NCBI GenBank assembly: GCA_038316435.1
Contig: JBBQAQ010000019.1
Location: 1-64,000, forward strand
Length of the DNA: 64,000 nucleotides
From: JACJXF01 sp038316435
Lineage (GTDB): Bacteria > Bacteroidota > Bacteroidia > Bacteroidales > GCA-2748055
Reading direction: 5' to 3'
Below the pieces are notes generated by a model. The model made no database searches, was not told the DNA's origin, and worked only from the letters and a program-made list of their open reading frames with translations. The number at the start of each line of letters is the position of its first letter. Positions within the stretch are counted from its first letter, which is position 1. Shown here piece by piece: positions 10,201-19,500 of this stretch. A program made the position numbers and the translations under genes.

Positions 10201-13200
10201 CTGACAGGAACTGATTATATCACTTTCAGAAAGTTAACTTTTTCTGCACTTAACCCGTCCTATTCACTAGTTTTCAATTTAAGAGGAGGAATACAAAAAC
10301 TGAACATTCAGAATTGTATAATAAACGGAAATGGTGAAACAGGAAATGTTTACAATACTGCAGCTATATATTCCAAAAGTGGAACTTTTACAGATCTTTT
10401 AATTGAAAACTGTAATATAAATAGTGGAAGCTCAGGAATATGGTTTGAAAGCCCTCTAAACAGCCAGAGTACAGGTACAAAAATCCTGAATTCTTCATTC
10501 ATTGGTCAAAATTACAATTCTATTTACCTTAAATACCATGATGCCCCAATCCTTGAGAAAAATCTTATAAATAATACAACTGCATATACCCAATTTGTAG
10601 GCCTTCAGCTTTCTTATTGCAACAATGATCTTTCAGTTCAGGGAAATTCATTAATACTTCCCAATGGGGCAAATGGCATTTTTCTAGAAAATTGTACCGG
10701 AAACACCTCGAAAAAAGGTCTTGTTTCCAATAATCAGGTTGATGTAGGAGGAACCTACGTTGGTTCTGGTATTTATACAAACTCTAGTGATTACCAAAGA
10801 ATTTACTTCAACTCTGTAAGGATTACCAGCTCTGATATTGGAAATGGCAGAGCCTATTATAATTACCAGGGTTCTAACATAGATGTACGGAATAATATTT
10901 TCACTAACGTGGGTGGAGGTTATGCTTATTATACCAATTTAACAACTTCAGTAGTCACTTCTGATTACAACGATTTGTTCACAACCGGGAATTACCTGGC
11001 ATATTGGGGAGCGAGTACTTCAAATTTGAACAGTTTCAGAACTCTCAGCGGAAAGGAAACTAATTCAATATCAGTGAACCCGGCTTTTAACTCTTCACTC
11101 CGAACTTCAAGTTCATTTATTAATAATAAAGGAACAAATATCGCTGCTGTGACAAAAGATGTTGATGGAGAAATCCGAAGTGCTAGTACTCCCGATTTGG
11201 GGGCAGATGAGTATGTTCCCTCCGAATCACCTCTTACCGGAATTTATACTATTGGAGGGGCATCTCCCTCTTACACAACATTTAACCAAGCTGCCACAGC
11301 CTTGAACGAGCGTGGCGTTTCTGGTCCGGTAACTTTTAATATTCGTAACGGTACTTATGATGAACAGTTTGTACTAAATGAAGTACCCGGCAGCAGTGCT
11401 GTGAATAACATCGTTTTTCAATCCGAGACAGGTGATTCTTCAAAGGTAATCCTAGCTTACAATTCGACCTCAGCGGGTTTAGACTACCTGATTAAACTGA
11501 TTGGTACAGATTATTTAACCATAAGAAAGCTTACTCTTGCAGGGACGAATACTACTTACAGCGGTCTTTTTATATTGCAAGGGAATGTAAGTCAGCTTAC
11601 AATTCAAAATAATTTACTTAGCGTAAACGACAACTCTACCAGTTATTCAATATTCTCGGTTGATGGAAATTATCTTAAGGATATTTCAATTTCTCACAAT
11701 ACATTTCTACGGGGCAATGGTATAAATTTAAATGGATTCAATTCACAACTTTCAACCGGAATAAAAATTGAAAATAATCTTTTCGCTAATCAGCGAAGCT
11801 ATGCTATTTATCTTTATGACGCAGATAGTCCTGTTATAAGGTATAATGATATCTTTGGCAGTACATACATCTTTAATGCCATATACCTTTACAATTGCGA
11901 TGGCAAAATGAATATCTCTGAAAACAGAATTTTCAGCGACAATTATGCAACTGGCATATATCTTAATTACTGTGACGGGACTTTAATAAGTCAGGGAGTG
12001 ATTTCTAACAACTTTGTAACCATAGCAGGTAATTCTTATGCAATTGGAATTTCAATAAATAATTCAGTATATCAGAACGTCCTTTATAATACAGTAAACA
12101 TTGCAACAAGCTATTCATCCACCAATAGTAAATATGCATTTTATCTGACCGGAGGAGATAATGTTTTTGTGAAAAACAACATATTTGCCAATACTACCGG
12201 AGGATACGCCTACTATGTTGCTACTACTAATGCAGTTGATGCTTCTGATTTCAACGATTATTTTTCAACGACCGATATCGCCTACTGGGATGGAACTAAG
12301 GCTACCCTTGCAGCTCTGCGAACTGCAAATAGTGCCGATGCCGGTTCTATTTCAGCAAACCCCCAGTTTGTATCTCTTACCGACCTTCGTGTTAAACAGT
12401 CCTTACTATACAGGGCAGCCACACCTTCAGCTTTAGTAACCCAGGATATTTTCGGTCTCACTCGTGATGCTGTTAAACCAGATATTGGAGCTACTGCATT
12501 CTATTGTACTACCCCGGTAATTGATATTACCACATCAACATCATGTTTTGGGGATAGTACTGCCTTTATTTATGATGTAACCCAGGTTTCCGTTGGTTCC
12601 AATTACAGTTTTGATTTCGATAACGACTTCAATCCTGATACAACTTTCTTTACAGAAAGCGGAACCATACGTCATCTTTTCCCGGCATCCGGAAGTAAAA
12701 CGGTAAATCTAATAGTTTCCCAAATTGCAGGATGTAATGATTATGCAGCTGAGAATATAATAATTGAACCATCAGCTGTTCTGGAAGTTATTGCAACCGG
12801 TGCTTATTGTGCCCAGGATAATGGGTCAGCTACAGTAAATATCAACGGGGCCGGTCCATTCATCTATCATTGGTCCACCGGTGAAAAAACTTCCTCCATA
12901 AGTAATCTTGCAAAAGGAAGCTATTCAGTAAGTGTAAAGAATCAGAATAACTGTGTCAGCACGGCAAGTTTCAGAATTGATGACCGGATTGTTGTTACAG
13001 TTAACGAATTGAGCCCTTCAACCTGCGGCCAGTCTGATGGAAAGGCAATTGTAAGTGTTTCCGGTGGAACAGAACCATATAGTTATGCTTGGACCAATGG
13101 TGAAACAGTAACAACTGCAAACAAACTGCCTTCAGGTACAAATTATGTTAATGTTTCTGATGCTACCGGTTGCTCATCTGTTGGTTCTATCAGCATTAGT

Positions 13201-14748
13201 ACTGATGCTTCTGGTCCGAAGATCTCTCTTAAATCGGTAATTCCTAACAATTGCTATGGTGATAAGGCAGGATCTCTTGACGTGAACCTGACCGGAGGTA
13301 CCAAACCTTATAATATTCTTTGGTCCAATGGAGCAACAACCGAAGATCTTACTGGTCTGGCTTCCGGAATTTATGATCTTTTAGTAACCGACAATACAGG
13401 ATGTGTAGCTTCTGCCTCTTACGGTGTTGACCAGCCTGTATTCCTCAATGTTTCGGCAGTTGTTGAAGATGCAAGTTGCAATGGTTCGGATGGAAGGGCT
13501 GTGGCACTTGCAGGCGGAGGGATCAAACCATACAGGTATTTATGGTCCAATGGAACTGAAAGTTCTGTTGCAAATAATCTTGCGGCAGGAATTTACACAC
13601 TAACACTTACCGACAATAAGAATTGTTCAATAGTTGCCCCAGTCATTATTAACAATACCGGAGGGCCGGAAGTTAGCCTCAATAAACTTACGGGAGCAAG
13701 TTGTACCAATGCAGCTTCCGGTTCAATAGACATAAGTGTTAGTGGCGGAACTCCCCTGTATTCCTATTCATGGATGCCTGGCGGACAAACAACTCAAGAC
13801 GTAAATAGTCTTTCGGAAGGTATTAACCAGATAACTGTAACCGATAAATCCGGATGTATTGGTTTCAGCAGTTTTATAATTGAAAAGGATGGTCCGATGA
13901 CTAATCCAATCTGCCTTGTAACGGTTGACAGTACCACGGGTAAGTGTGTGGTTGTGTGGGAGAAGTTGTCACAGCCCGATGTTGCTTTCTATAACATATA
14001 TAGGGAAAGTTCCTCCTTAGGTCTATTCCAGCTTATATCAACCAGGCCTGCAAATGAGCCCGGAGAATATCTTGATGAGGTAGCCGATCCCTCTTTGCGC
14101 TCCTGGAGATATAAAATTTCAACAGTTGATGACTGCGGAAATGAATCAGAGCTTAGTGAGTCGCATAAAACCATTCATCTTACTCAAAATGTCAGTTCAG
14201 ACAGAAAGGTTAACCTGATATGGGACAATTATGAAGGTTTTAACGTGGCTACCTATAAGATATCCCGTTTTACTGCAAAACAAGGTTGGATTCAACTGGC
14301 CAGCCTACCAGGTGACCTGACTTCTTTTAAGGATGACAAAGCATTAATTGAAGAGGAATTGCTATATGAAATTGAAGTGGAGAACCCCAATGGACCTTGT
14401 TCTACTTTAAAAGCCAGCACTTACAATACCACCAGATCTAACAGGCAAAGTACTGTTGTTAAGAGTACAACTGGTGTTAAAGATTTAGGAAACCTAAACT
14501 CAATTAGAATATTCCCGAATCCTGCAAGCTCAAAATTCACTCTTGAATTTAACCAGGTCGACCTTCATAAGGTTGCTGTTGAGATTCTCGATTCAAAAGG
14601 GCAGGTAATGCGGAATTACCTTCATATGGCCGAATCTGATAATTTCAGGACAGACTTTGATATAAATGGTATTTCACCGGGAATATATATGCTGAAAATA
14701 AGCAGTGACAACAATGTAAACTACAGAAAACTTATAATACAGCCGTAA
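7234..14748 (+). CDS. Giant modular T9SS-exported beta-helix/SprB-repeat surface protein
   Basis: A 2504-residue exported protein. A signal peptide ends near residue 30 (GNMFAQ). Four homologous modules of about 430 residues follow (roughly 33-455, 465-895, 903-1330 and 1335-1760). Each opens with a YTIGG-like, GxVTFNxRNGxYxEQ phrase and continues as a parallel beta-helix rich in Asn, Ser and Tyr. A PKD-like segment (about 1765-1855) leads into five SprB repeats (for example YxYxWSNGxxT, GIYxLxxTDNxxC). A fibronectin-like stretch and a T9SS type A sorting domain (IRIFPNPAS to KLIIQP) end the protein. The ATG at 7234 is preferred to the GTG two codons earlier. Such proteins are typically surface adhesins or matrix components. 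No enzymatic motif was seen. Confidence 0.9.
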   Translation: MKLQINFSTKILRMVLTILFSGIFVGNMFAQLSGTKTINASGGDYSSFNAAISALTSQGVNGPVVFNVANGTYNEQVTVPEITGASAVNTITFQSASGDSASVILTYNSTVTSSNFTLKLNNSDYIKLRRMTLQASGTSLGRVIELEGTSTNILIENCRFFGNNTYTNYNDNAIIFSYQDPTDQITIQKNYFFKGSYGVFFQGVSSIVYSTGTKILSNVFSDQYQFGVYLYYQNAPVVNSNSIQLSNTTATGIALNSCSNILEVQKNKINLSGGDFGVYLSSCIGSTLARGLIVNNFVSITGGGTASGIYLSNSTYQNVYHNSVNISAITSNDYGAFFLTGGSNIDVRNNIFANSGKNYAYNIKTPSALEFSDNNNYYSNANYLTFWGSPLEDLTALKAAQAPLKDANSISFNPVFTSASDLHGGSFRIDNKGVNLGITTDIDGQTRTTYDVGADEFTGTGAALVAGTYTIGGTSPNYASFSLAAAVLNTYGINGNVTFNVRNGSYTEQFTLGPIAGTSASNKILFQPESGDSTKVEISMNSGINNNFLVRFTGADYVTFRKLSFTPLNSTNSRIFVFEGSSGNNNISSCILNGNNDGSTYDALIYSYENVVNNLTIYANLFSGGRYGVYLNSNSANIKLVGTKIQSNIFSSQKGYSPYSIYLRFNDAPEVLANIFTNSTIANYYGIYLQDCSNDLKVLGNKINSNNSDGGIILYNCKSINTKRGLVANNFIEIGGASNAYGIYLYGGEYQNIYQNSVKISTSNISTGRAFYNAGNSNNINIKNNLFTNFGDGYAFYSETATTNFVSDYNDFFSTGNYPVFWNGVNYNSLSAYKVAASPLDVNSIWANPVFLSPIDLHAQSSFINNKGVALTEVTADFDGQVRSLSTPDIGADEFSSPLLPLAGGTYTIGGVSPSYNTFSLAVNDLNTRGISGPVVFNIRDGSYNEQMTLLDINGSSPSNTILFQPESGDSSKVEMVFSANINNTFIIQLTGTDYITFRKLTFSALNPSYSLVFNLRGGIQKLNIQNCIINGNGETGNVYNTAAIYSKSGTFTDLLIENCNINSGSSGIWFESPLNSQSTGTKILNSSFIGQNYNSIYLKYHDAPILEKNLINNTTAYTQFVGLQLSYCNNDLSVQGNSLILPNGANGIFLENCTGNTSKKGLVSNNQVDVGGTYVGSGIYTNSSDYQRIYFNSVRITSSDIGNGRAYYNYQGSNIDVRNNIFTNVGGGYAYYTNLTTSVVTSDYNDLFTTGNYLAYWGASTSNLNSFRTLSGKETNSISVNPAFNSSLRTSSSFINNKGTNIAAVTKDVDGEIRSASTPDLGADEYVPSESPLTGIYTIGGASPSYTTFNQAATALNERGVSGPVTFNIRNGTYDEQFVLNEVPGSSAVNNIVFQSETGDSSKVILAYNSTSAGLDYLIKLIGTDYLTIRKLTLAGTNTTYSGLFILQGNVSQLTIQNNLLSVNDNSTSYSIFSVDGNYLKDISISHNTFLRGNGINLNGFNSQLSTGIKIENNLFANQRSYAIYLYDADSPVIRYNDIFGSTYIFNAIYLYNCDGKMNISENRIFSDNYATGIYLNYCDGTLISQGVISNNFVTIAGNSYAIGISINNSVYQNVLYNTVNIATSYSSTNSKYAFYLTGGDNVFVKNNIFANTTGGYAYYVATTNAVDASDFNDYFSTTDIAYWDGTKATLAALRTANSADAGSISANPQFVSLTDLRVKQSLLYRAATPSALVTQDIFGLTRDAVKPDIGATAFYCTTPVIDITTSTSCFGDSTAFIYDVTQVSVGSNYSFDFDNDFNPDTTFFTESGTIRHLFPASGSKTVNLIVSQIAGCNDYAAENIIIEPSAVLEVIATGAYCAQDNGSATVNINGAGPFIYHWSTGEKTSSISNLAKGSYSVSVKNQNNCVSTASFRIDDRIVVTVNELSPSTCGQSDGKAIVSVSGGTEPYSYAWTNGETVTTANKLPSGTNYVNVSDATGCSSVGSISISTDASGPKISLKSVIPNNCYGDKAGSLDVNLTGGTKPYNILWSNGATTEDLTGLASGIYDLLVTDNTGCVASASYGVDQPVFLNVSAVVEDASCNGSDGRAVALAGGGIKPYRYLWSNGTESSVANNLAAGIYTLTLTDNKNCSIVAPVIINNTGGPEVSLNKLTGASCTNAASGSIDISVSGGTPLYSYSWMPGGQTTQDVNSLSEGINQITVTDKSGCIGFSSFIIEKDGPMTNPICLVTVDSTTGKCVVVWEKLSQPDVAFYNIYRESSSLGLFQLISTRPANEPGEYLDEVADPSLRSWRYKISTVDDCGNESELSESHKTIHLTQNVSSDRKVNLIWDNYEGFNVATYKISRFTAKQGWIQLASLPGDLTSFKDDKALIEEELLYEIEVENPNGPCSTLKASTYNTTRSNRQSTVVKSTTGVKDLGNLNSIRIFPNPASSKFTLEFNQVDLHKVAVEILDSKGQVMRNYLHMAESDNFRTDFDINGISPGIYMLKISSDNNVNYRKLIIQP
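7330..12500 (+). repeat. Four tandem approx. 1.3-kb protein-coding modules
   Basis: Inside the adhesin gene the same module start recurs near 7330, 8626, 9940 and 11232. The period is therefore about 1.29-1.31 kb. The copies share the phrases TIGG.SP.Y..F, NGxYxEQ, ILFQxESGDS and, at their ends, DLHxxSxFINNKGxxxxxVTxDxDGxxRS followed by DIGADE. They have diverged at the DNA level, so this is an old internal duplication and not a recent tandem array. Confidence 0.85.
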
Positions 14749-14782
14749 GATTAACAGAGGCTCGAAGTTCAGGAGATAGTTC

Positions 14783-17700
14783 TCAGATTTTGATACCCAT
14801 TAGAAGGATGTCATCAATCTGGGAACTATCTTTCATCCATTCGTTAATTGTTGAGACTAATTTTTCTTTTTGTTTCTTCATGTCTTCCTTGTGAATGGAG
14901 AGAAGCATTTCTTTAAGGCGTTTCATCATGAATTTTTTTCCATTGGGGCCGCCAAACTGGTCGACAAAACCATCTGATAAGGTGTAAAAAATATCTCCTT
15001 TTCTGAGGTCAATCTCATGAAGTGTAAAAGGTGTATCACTTCTTCTGTGTATTCCGACAGGCATATTATCTGCAGGAAAAATGATAATTTCACCATTTCT
15101 CACAAGCAAAAGAGAGTTATTGGCACCTGCAAACTGAGCTTTCATTTTGTTCATATCGAAGATGCAAAGGGAAAGATCCATACCATCTTGGTTTTCCCCT
15201 TCTTTTCCCGTCTGTCGTAATGATTTGATAACATAAGCTCTGAGGTCATTCAGGATATTGTCTGCACTCTTTCCTTCGTGCCTTATGACAATTTCATTTA
15301 AAAATGCCACTCCCAGCATGCTCATAAATGCCCCTGGGACGCCATGACCTGTGCAATCGGCCGTTACGGTTATCAGCCTTCCATTCTCGCTGTGCATCCA
15401 ATAAAAATCGCCGCTGACAATATCCCTTGGCATGTAAAGGATAAAAAAATCGCTGATAATAGTTGAAAGGTAATCCTCCGGAGGTAGTATGGCTGACTGA
15501 ATCCGGCTTGCATAATGGATGCTATCGGTAATTTCTTTACTTTTAACTTCAATTTCAGTTTTTTGCCGCACCACTTCAGCAGTCCTATCTTGAATTATTT
15601 TCCGTAAACTCTTTGTATAAACCTTTACAATACCAAAAATCACGACAGCGAGAAGTATGACATAAAACAAGTATGCCAGGATTGTCCGGTACCATGGAGA
15701 AAGAATTGTAAAAGCAAAAGTAGCTTCAGTACCTTCGTTACCATAAATATTTCTCGATTTTACTTTGAAAATATAGCCGCCTTCATTGAGGTTGGTATAT
15801 TCCTTTTTACTTTGAGAAGACCAGTCGCTCCATTTCTTATCATATCCTTCCAACCAATATGAAAAGGTAAGAAACGATTCATTTTCACCTGACTGTGCTG
15901 CAAAATCAAAACTCAGGGAGTTAAGAGCATAGGGAAGTATAGGTCTTATTTGAGTAGGTTGTGAAAGGGTTGCAAAACCATTGCTGTCATATCCATTTCC
16001 TCCAAATAATGTTGCACCATTACCCTGAGTGACAGATCTGATAAGAGTATGGTAAATAGAATTGTAATTTTTCTTCATGCTGGGGTCAAACCGATAAATT
16101 CCGTCAGGACCACCAAGCCAGACCATCCCGTCATCTGCCTGAAAAATTGAATGCTGTATGTTTTCCGAAATTCGCGCAAAGGGCTGAGTGATCCATGAGA
16201 ATCCATTTCCGGCTATATATTCCATGTAACCTACATGATATTTCTTTTTTAAACTTTGATCATTCACAGTAACCATCCAAACCTTATTATTTTTCTGATC
16301 GCTAATCCTGTGAATGTAATGAGAGCCATCGGCAAAATCGGAACCGAAAGAGGAGTCGGGTTCAAAACCGCCCTTGCGGATACTAAATTTAAAAAGTCCT
16401 TTACTTGTACCTAAGACAATCCTTCCTGAAATATTTGAAACAAGTATAGGACCTGTTGGAACGCCCCTTAAGGTATCGAATTTTAAAATTTCAATGTCCT
16501 TGATCCTATTATTATCAAATGATTTAATATTCATTTTTACCAGGCCCTGTTCAAGTGTACCCATCCACAGATTCCCTAACTGGTCCTCAGAAATATTTGA
16601 AATGGTCGCATCTATTCCTTGAATCTTATCTTCAATATTCCATTTACCCTTTTCATATTTAATTGGACTCAGTCCATCTTCAAGGCCAATGTAAACGCGA
16701 GCCGGATCAAGTTTCGACTGGTAAATGTCATAGGCAACTGCACCCTGAATTTTACTGATTTGTTGACTCTTATCTATTTTCCTGATGTCATTATTTGTTA
16801 ATACTAGCAATTCTTCATTCCCATTATAAGTGAAATCAAGCAAGTCCCAGCATTCTAATGAAAGTTTATCAATAGCTTTAAAAACGGGTTGGTTGAATTT
16901 ATCGCCATTTAACTCTTTGGTTTGGTGGGTCAAATAGAAAACTCCAACTGTTGATGCTGCATAAATTTCACCACGGAAACTTGTGATGGATTGCACAGTG
17001 CCCTGAAGGCCATTCTGTGAATTAAAAAGACTTACAGGTGAAAGAATCTCAACTCTCGAAATCCCTTTACTAAGAGCAAGCCAGATATTTCCTGAACCAT
17101 CAGTTTTCTGGTCAAATATAATCTGGTCCTGCAAACCATATTCCTTGTCTATAATATTTTGAATTTCACCTTTATCATCAATAATCACCAGACCTCCGCC
17201 CCAGGTTCCAATTGAAATATAGTCATCTCCTAACTTTGCCAGATTAAAGATCCCATGACTTTCAAGGTATTTGTCTGCCTGGGTTGTAAATCGCTTTATC
17301 TTAGGCTGAGAGGTTTTATCTTTTCCCCTCTCAAGTGAAAAAAGCCCTTCTTTTTCTGTTGCGACCAGTATTGTAAGTGAATCAAGGCCGATTACACCAT
17401 ACACTTGTTTATTTGCAAAAAAGTTGCCGCCTGAAACAAGGTTGAATAATATACCGTCAAAACTACAAAGACCGGTTCCCTCAATATATGCGAAAAAATC
17501 ATCTCCTTCCCTGAAAAATTCAATAATTCTTGATGAGGATCTGACTACCCTCATTTCTTCCCCATTCCATATAAAAAGAAAATTATAGGCTTGAAAAATA
17601 ACTTCATTATCTTTGATAAATACATTCCATACCTTCTGGAAATCTCCGATATCAGAAGGCAAATTTTTCCTTATTGAAACATAACCCATAATCCCGATTG

Positions 17701-18043
17701 AATCGGGGGCCAGATACCCAATCTCATTATCAGATCCCACGTAAACCCTTCCTTGTTTATCGGTAGCAAGGGATAGTGGAACTTTCTCATTCACCAGTGG
17801 AATTAATCTCCAGCTAATCCCATCATATTCAAGAACTCCGGAATTATTTGCGAAATAAACTAGCCCCCTGTTATCAATCGCTATGGCAAAGTTTTGCTCC
17901 TGGGCATTGTAAGTTTTTGATGAGAAATTATAAACCGGGTAGCGTCCATACTCTTGGTTTTTTTGCGCCAAGAGAAGCACCTGAACAAGAAAGAGTCCAA
18001 GAAAAGTCAAAATAAAATTATATATTCTCTTATTCCGCAACAT
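14783..18043 (-). CDS. Reg_prop/Y_Y_Y sensor with SpoIIE-type PP2C phosphatase output
   Basis: A 1086-residue membrane signalling protein. A signal peptide covers residues 1-26. Two-component-regulator propeller repeats occupy about 40-690 (phrases such as GSGNIWLALSKGISR and LGNLWMGTLEQGLVKM). A Y_Y_Y domain follows (KWSDWSSQSKKEYTNLNEGGYIFKV). A transmembrane helix near 785-810 leads to a short coiled coil and a SpoIIE phosphatase domain (about 850-1085) with GDFYW and DCTGHGVPGAFMS. The propeller should lie in the periplasm and the phosphatase in the cytoplasm. Known relatives dephosphorylate anti-sigma antagonists or similar targets; the partner is unknown here. The fusion to SpoIIE, in place of a histidine kinase, matches the second copy at 24443. 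Confidence 0.9.
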   Translation of the reverse strand: MLRNKRIYNFILTFLGLFLVQVLLLAQKNQEYGRYPVYNFSSKTYNAQEQNFAIAIDNRGLVYFANNSGVLEYDGISWRLIPLVNEKVPLSLATDKQGRVYVGSDNEIGYLAPDSIGIMGYVSIRKNLPSDIGDFQKVWNVFIKDNEVIFQAYNFLFIWNGEEMRVVRSSSRIIEFFREGDDFFAYIEGTGLCSFDGILFNLVSGGNFFANKQVYGVIGLDSLTILVATEKEGLFSLERGKDKTSQPKIKRFTTQADKYLESHGIFNLAKLGDDYISIGTWGGGLVIIDDKGEIQNIIDKEYGLQDQIIFDQKTDGSGNIWLALSKGISRVEILSPVSLFNSQNGLQGTVQSITSFRGEIYAASTVGVFYLTHQTKELNGDKFNQPVFKAIDKLSLECWDLLDFTYNGNEELLVLTNNDIRKIDKSQQISKIQGAVAYDIYQSKLDPARVYIGLEDGLSPIKYEKGKWNIEDKIQGIDATISNISEDQLGNLWMGTLEQGLVKMNIKSFDNNRIKDIEILKFDTLRGVPTGPILVSNISGRIVLGTSKGLFKFSIRKGGFEPDSSFGSDFADGSHYIHRISDQKNNKVWMVTVNDQSLKKKYHVGYMEYIAGNGFSWITQPFARISENIQHSIFQADDGMVWLGGPDGIYRFDPSMKKNYNSIYHTLIRSVTQGNGATLFGGNGYDSNGFATLSQPTQIRPILPYALNSLSFDFAAQSGENESFLTFSYWLEGYDKKWSDWSSQSKKEYTNLNEGGYIFKVKSRNIYGNEGTEATFAFTILSPWYRTILAYLFYVILLAVVIFGIVKVYTKSLRKIIQDRTAEVVRQKTEIEVKSKEITDSIHYASRIQSAILPPEDYLSTIISDFFILYMPRDIVSGDFYWMHSENGRLITVTADCTGHGVPGAFMSMLGVAFLNEIVIRHEGKSADNILNDLRAYVIKSLRQTGKEGENQDGMDLSLCIFDMNKMKAQFAGANNSLLLVRNGEIIIFPADNMPVGIHRRSDTPFTLHEIDLRKGDIFYTLSDGFVDQFGGPNGKKFMMKRLKEMLLSIHKEDMKKQKEKLVSTINEWMKDSSQIDDILLMGIKI

Positions 18044-18144
18044 AATATAATCTTACAAAGATTTTGGGAACATTAAAAATAGAACATTTACTGAATTAAT
18101 ATTGAAAAACCGAAAAAAAAGAAATGCAAATCTTTTTTTTAGTT

Positions 18145-19237
18145 TTAAATATCATCTCCATATTCCATCAGGAACGCTTTGATAAATGGATTTATATTAC
18201 CGTCAAGAACATCCTGAACATTTCCAGTTTCAAGTCCTGATCGAAGATCTTTGACAAGTTTATAAGGCTGCATAACATAATTACGTATCTGCGATCCCCA
18301 CTCTATTTTCTTCTTTTTACTTTCAATCTCCGCCTGAATTTCCATTTTCTTTCTCAGTTCAAGTTCGTACAGATGGGATCTTAGTATTCGAAGAGCATTT
18401 TCGCGATTCTGAAGTTGCGAGCGGGTTTCGGTATTTTCAACAGTTATTCCGGTTGGTAAATGTCGCACTCTTACTCCTGTTTCCACTTTGTTCACATTCT
18501 GTCCACCAGCACCGCCAGACCTGAAGGTATCCCATTCAATTTCCCCAGGATTAATAACAATTTCAATTTCGTCATCGATTACGGGGGAGACAAAAACAGA
18601 AGCGAATGAAGTATGTCGTCTTTTCTGTGAATCAAATGGAGAAATTCTCACAAGTCTGTGAACTCCCGATTCAGCCTTGAGATAGCCATAAGCAAAATCT
18701 CCCTCGAATTCAAGAGTAACCGATTTTATTCCGGCCTCTTCACCTTCAAGAATGCTTATTTCCTTAACTTTATAATTATTTCTTTCGCCCCAGCGCAGGT
18801 ACATCCGATAGAGCATCTGCACCCAGTCCTGACTTTCCGTTCCACCCGCACCGGAATTTATCTTCAAAATGGCTCCAAAAACATCTTCCTCTTTCCTGAG
18901 CATATTACGGGATTCCAGACTTTCGATATCTTCGAGCACCTTTTGATACAATGCATCAACTTCTTCCTGACTTGCTTCACCTTCCCTGAGAAAATCGACC
19001 ATGATCTGGATATCTTCCAACTGGGCTGAGAGATGGGCGTAATCGATGGTCCAGCCCTTTAGTTTGGCTAGCTCTTTAAGATGCTTTTCTGCAGCTTTTG
19101 GATCTTTCCAGAAATCCGGTGCCTGAGTTTTACGTTCTTCTTCTTCAACAAGTATTAGTTTTTTTTCGATGTCAAAGATGCCTCCTTAACGCATCCTGGC
19201 GTTCAAAAAGTTCCTTTACCAATTCCGGTGTTGTCAT
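18145..19237 (-). CDS. prfB: Peptide chain release factor 2, with programmed +1 frameshift
   Basis: RF2 terminates translation at UGA and UAA. The gene starts at ATG 19237 and reads 21 codons (MTTPELVKELFERQDALRRHL) to an in-frame TGA at 19174-19172. The slip sequence CTT TGA C is preceded by an internal Shine-Dalgarno AGGAGG, 3 nt before CTT, exactly as in E. coli. After a +1 shift, reading resumes at GAC (19173) and continues to the stop at 18145, giving about 363 residues against 365 in E. coli. The RF2-specific SPF tripeptide (ISPFDSQ) and the GGQ motif (GGAGGQNVNKVETG) are both present. An annotation that starts at the internal ATG (19020) would miss 72 residues. Confidence 0.96.
19171..19187 (-). 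promoter_or_regulatory. RF2 autoregulatory frameshift signal
   Basis: The minus strand reads AAGGAGGCATCTTTGAC. It combines a strong internal Shine-Dalgarno element, a 3-nt spacer, the slippery CTT codon and a UGA stop in the C context. When RF2 is scarce the ribosome pauses at UGA and slips +1, so the protein controls its own synthesis. It is read directly from the sequence and matches the classical element. Confidence 0.95.
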
Positions 19238-19428
19238 AATAATTGTTTTAGAATGACTGCAAAAATAGGAAAAAGGACTTGTAAAACCTGTTTCTTGAAG
19301 GCATTTCTTACTATTTTAAAGTTTTTATCTAAATAATATTATTATTGTCTGGTAAAATAATATCTCGTCCTTGACTTCGACAAATGCTCAGTCCAACGCC
19401 GGGACTATGAATCTTTTCTAACTGTTTA

Positions 19429-19484
19429 TCTACCAATATTTTGTTCCTACGGAACGATCCAGTAAGGGATCAAATATCGGTAGA
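19429..19484. repeat. Structured palindromic element with predicted three-way junction
   Basis: An outer stem pairs TCTACC (19429-19434) with GGTAGA (19479-19484), then, past an A/C mismatch, ATATTT (19436-19441) with AAATAT (19472-19477). Inside are two perfect hairpins: GTTCC-TAC-GGAAC (19443-19455) and GATCC-AGTAAG-GGATC (19456-19471). The whole 56-nt element folds with almost no unpaired bases, leaving one T at the junction. It lies in the gap between recX and prfB. The compact shape suggests a dispersed REP-like element or a processed RNA. No second copy was found in this window. Confidence 0.7.
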
Positions 19485-19500
19485 AAAATGTAAGTTACGG

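Noticed and set aside
7234..12500. Regular repeats that could suggest a CRISPR-like or tandem DNA array
   Set aside because: The repeats are protein modules of about 1.3 kb in one open frame; they are not short direct repeats with spacers.
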